Of a stretch of DNA of 64,000 nt, positions 62,437 to 64,000 are shown one piece after another. The notes under the pieces are model-generated. The model was not told where the DNA came from. It was given only the letters and a program-made list of their open reading frames with translations, and searched no databases. Origin of the DNA: Paenibacillus hexagrammi (GTDB lineage: Bacteria > Bacillota > Bacilli > Paenibacillales > NBRC-103111); assembly GCF_021513275.1 (NCBI RefSeq), contig NZ_CP090978.1, forward strand, positions 5,437,247 through 5,501,246, in the 5' to 3' direction. Position 1 is the first letter of the stretch, and every line of letters begins with the position of its first letter. The position numbers were made by a program, and so were the translations under genes.

Positions 62437-63102
62437 ATGATGACATTAATCAAGAAGCTCATCCTTGTCACGCTGTTTTCCGTTATCGCTGTGGGGACTA
62501 CAACAAGCGGCCTCAGTGAGCCGGCTTACGCGGCTTCTTCTACTGTTTTGAAGCAGGGAAGTGTCAGCGGTGATGTATGGGACCTGCAATTTCGTTTAAA
62601 AGTACTCGGCTACTATACGAAGCCGCTCGATGGGATCTACGGTTCAGCTACAGCAGCAGCCGTACGAAACTTTCAACAGGTCTATGGCCTTACAGCCGAC
62701 GGCTATACAGGAACAGACACATGGAACGCTTTGCGGAAATACACCGTCAACCAAGCGGACCTTGATATATTAGCTAAAATCATTTACAGCGAGGCAAGAG
62801 GAGAAAGCTATACAGGACAAGTAGCAGTTGGGGCTGTTGTGATGAATCGATTGCAATCGGGAAGCTTTCCGAACAACATTCATGACATCGTATTTCAACC
62901 TGGAGCCTTCACCGCGGTTAGCGACGGCCAGTATTGGCTGACACCGGACAGCGCAGCTTACATGGCAGCTCAGGACGCTGTTCGAGGTTGGGACCCCACC
63001 TATGGTGCTCTATATTATTTTAATCCAGCAACCGCAACAAGCAGTTGGATCTGGTCCAGACCACAGACCGTACAAATCGGCAATCATATATTCGCAAAAT
63101 AA
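62437..63102 (+). CDS. sleB: SleB-type spore cortex-lytic / cell-wall hydrolase
   Basis: A 221-residue secreted enzyme: signal peptide (IKKLILVTLFSVIAVGTTTS, cut near AYA), a peptidoglycan-binding domain (KQGSVSGDVWDLQFRLKVLG, then GSATAAAVRNFQQVYGL), and the SleB catalytic domain with the Glu in IIYSEARGESYTGQVAVGAV and VMNRLQSGSFPN. SleB is a lytic transglycosylase acting on spore cortex containing muramic lactam. No ypeB follows, unlike the usual operon, so a related vegetative hydrolase is also possible. The site GGGGAGATG precedes tandem ATGs at 62437 and 62440. Confidence 0.88.
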   Translation: MMTLIKKLILVTLFSVIAVGTTTSGLSEPAYAASSTVLKQGSVSGDVWDLQFRLKVLGYYTKPLDGIYGSATAAAVRNFQQVYGLTADGYTGTDTWNALRKYTVNQADLDILAKIIYSEARGESYTGQVAVGAVVMNRLQSGSFPNNIHDIVFQPGAFTAVSDGQYWLTPDSAAYMAAQDAVRGWDPTYGALYYFNPATATSSWIWSRPQTVQIGNHIFAK

Positions 63103-63114
63103 TTCATGAAACGA

Positions 63115-63161
63115 AAAGAGAGGCTATTCGATGTCAAGCCGACATCGGATAGCCTCTCTTT
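63115..63161. terminator. Bidirectional terminator between sleB and the CDF gene
   Basis: A stem of about 20 bp (AAAGAGAGGCTAT / ATAGCCTCTCTTT base, GATGTC / GACATC top) with T on the plus side and a T-rich minus side; the flanking genes converge. Confidence 0.88.
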
Positions 63162-63198
63162 CTTGAATAAGCCGCTTCGTTGTACTCTGCAGCTACTG

Positions 63199-64000
63199 TC
63201 AAAGCTTCGGTTTAGGTGCCTTAGAATCATCTGCATACCAAGGATTTAAGTGTACTAGGACTTCATCCACGTCCGTGTGAGCATCTTGAATTTTCTTCTT
63301 GATCAGACGGCTGATATCGTGTCCTTCCTGAATAGTCAGCGTACCTGAAACACCGAGCCGGGCGTCCACAAGAATGTAATGACCGTGTTCTCTCGCTCTC
63401 AGCCTGTCGATTCGCTTGACTTCCGGTACGGTTCGGATCAGAGCCGCGTACTGGTCGATCTGATCTGTACTGACGCTTCGCTCCATGAGAATATCGAAGG
63501 ATTCGCTGCCCATCTCATAAGCAAGTTTCAGGACAAGAAAGGAAACAATAATCCCAGCTACGGGATCTCCATAGGCAAGCAGATGGATGCCGTAATGGTC
63601 CCCCAGCAGCGCAAGCCCGATCCCTATTGACGCCGCTATGGAAGCATACACGTCCGCCAAATGATCATACGCAGTAGCTATCAGTCCCTTGCTGTTCTGT
63701 TTGCGGCCCTCCCGCATCGTGTATATATAGAGGACCTGCTTCCACACCAAGGAAACTATTGCTGCAGCAAATGCCATGATATGCGCCTCTTCCGGCTCCT
63801 GGAATAAAGCGTGAATCGAATGATAACCCATATAGAGAGCGGCACCGCCCAAAATAATGGCTACAATAAAAGCTCCGAGCACTTCCGCTTTTCCGTGCCC
63901 GTAAGGATGCTCCTCATCGGCCGGTTTACTGGATACGCGCATCGAGCTGTAAGCCGTCGCCGAGGCGATGACATCCCCTGCATTATGGATGCCGTCAGCA
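63199..64000 (-). CDS. Cation diffusion facilitator family transporter, C-terminal part
   Basis: The frame is open to the window edge, so the first membrane helices are missing; about 266 residues are seen. The metal-site helix ADGIHNAGDVIASATAYSSM lies at the edge, followed by PADEEHPYGHGKAEVLG, four more helices and a cytoplasmic ferredoxin-like domain (EVKRIDRLRAREHGHYILVD) ending KAPKPKL. These proteins export Zn, Fe, Mn or Co by proton antiport. Asp/His at the membrane site fits Zn or Mn types, but specificity is not certain. It converges on sleB. Confidence 0.93.
   Translation of the reverse strand, partial: ADGIHNAGDVIASATAYSSMRVSSKPADEEHPYGHGKAEVLGAFIVAIILGGAALYMGYHSIHALFQEPEEAHIMAFAAAIVSLVWKQVLYIYTMREGRKQNSKGLIATAYDHLADVYASIAASIGIGLALLGDHYGIHLLAYGDPVAGIIVSFLVLKLAYEMGSESFDILMERSVSTDQIDQYAALIRTVPEVKRIDRLRAREHGHYILVDARLGVSGTLTIQEGHDISRLIKKKIQDAHTDVDEVLVHLNPWYADDSKAPKPKL

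Noticed and set aside
1-64000. Insertion sequences, prophage, tRNA or rRNA genes
   Set aside because: I looked for transposase motifs, integrases with att repeats, cloverleaf-like segments and rRNA words and found none that I could support.

Overview
The window looks like a piece of a Paenibacillus-type chromosome (low- to mid-G+C, endospore-forming Firmicute). The signs are strong AGGAGG ribosome-binding sites, an SLH-anchored multidomain amylase, a SleB-type spore cortex hydrolase, CcpA- and LacI-type operators, a BirA-type bio operator, a single-gene glutamate synthase and HelD. There is no tRNA, rRNA, CRISPR array, prophage or recognisable insertion sequence.

Layout. 1-2.1 kb: end of a chemoreceptor, a VOC protein and a Bcp peroxiredoxin. 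2.1-11.6 kb: a minus-strand starch/maltodextrin locus (two permeases, solute-binding lipoprotein, giant GH13 enzyme with SLH domains) behind LacI-type operators. 11.8-15.5 kb: a pentapeptide-repeat protein and a three-gene ABC-2 exporter. 15.6-23.4 kb: an LCP wall-polymer ligase, a glutamate-1-semialdehyde aminomutase and glutamate synthase. 23.4-24.4 kb: a gene-poor stretch with 47-bp and 12-bp tandem repeats and one 37-residue ORF. 24.4-33.1 kb: HelD, a VOC-DinB fusion, KDPG aldolase and KDG kinase separated by a hexamer-repeat tract, biotin synthase, a DnaA-box cluster and an inositol monophosphatase.

33.3-51.4 kb is the main accessory region, an exopolysaccharide locus in two converging arms. 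The plus arm carries a PIN-like protein, sugar-1-P transferase, ManNAc-type transferase, nucleotide-sugar dehydrogenase, a CapA-BY-kinase fusion, two GT4 enzymes and a Wzy-like polymerase. The minus arm carries a VanZ-like membrane protein with an inserted beta-sandwich domain, a 1635-residue secreted Fn3/beta-sandwich protein, a GT2, a GT-D enzyme and a Wzx-like flippase. 51.6-64 kb is core: FabI, UvsE, hydrolase/Rrf2 pair, FusB-like protein, Ddl, amidase-domain protein, aconitase, SleB and a CDF transporter.

One pattern affects everything: about a dozen otherwise intact genes (including fabI, eda, helD, malE, the amylase, the kinase fusion, a glycosyltransferase and the VanZ gene) are each interrupted by one-base gains or losses, nearly all in homopolymers. 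Restoring one base per site rebuilds the expected protein each time. I read these mainly as uncorrected sequencing or assembly errors, so split genes should be treated as one gene until the reads are checked.
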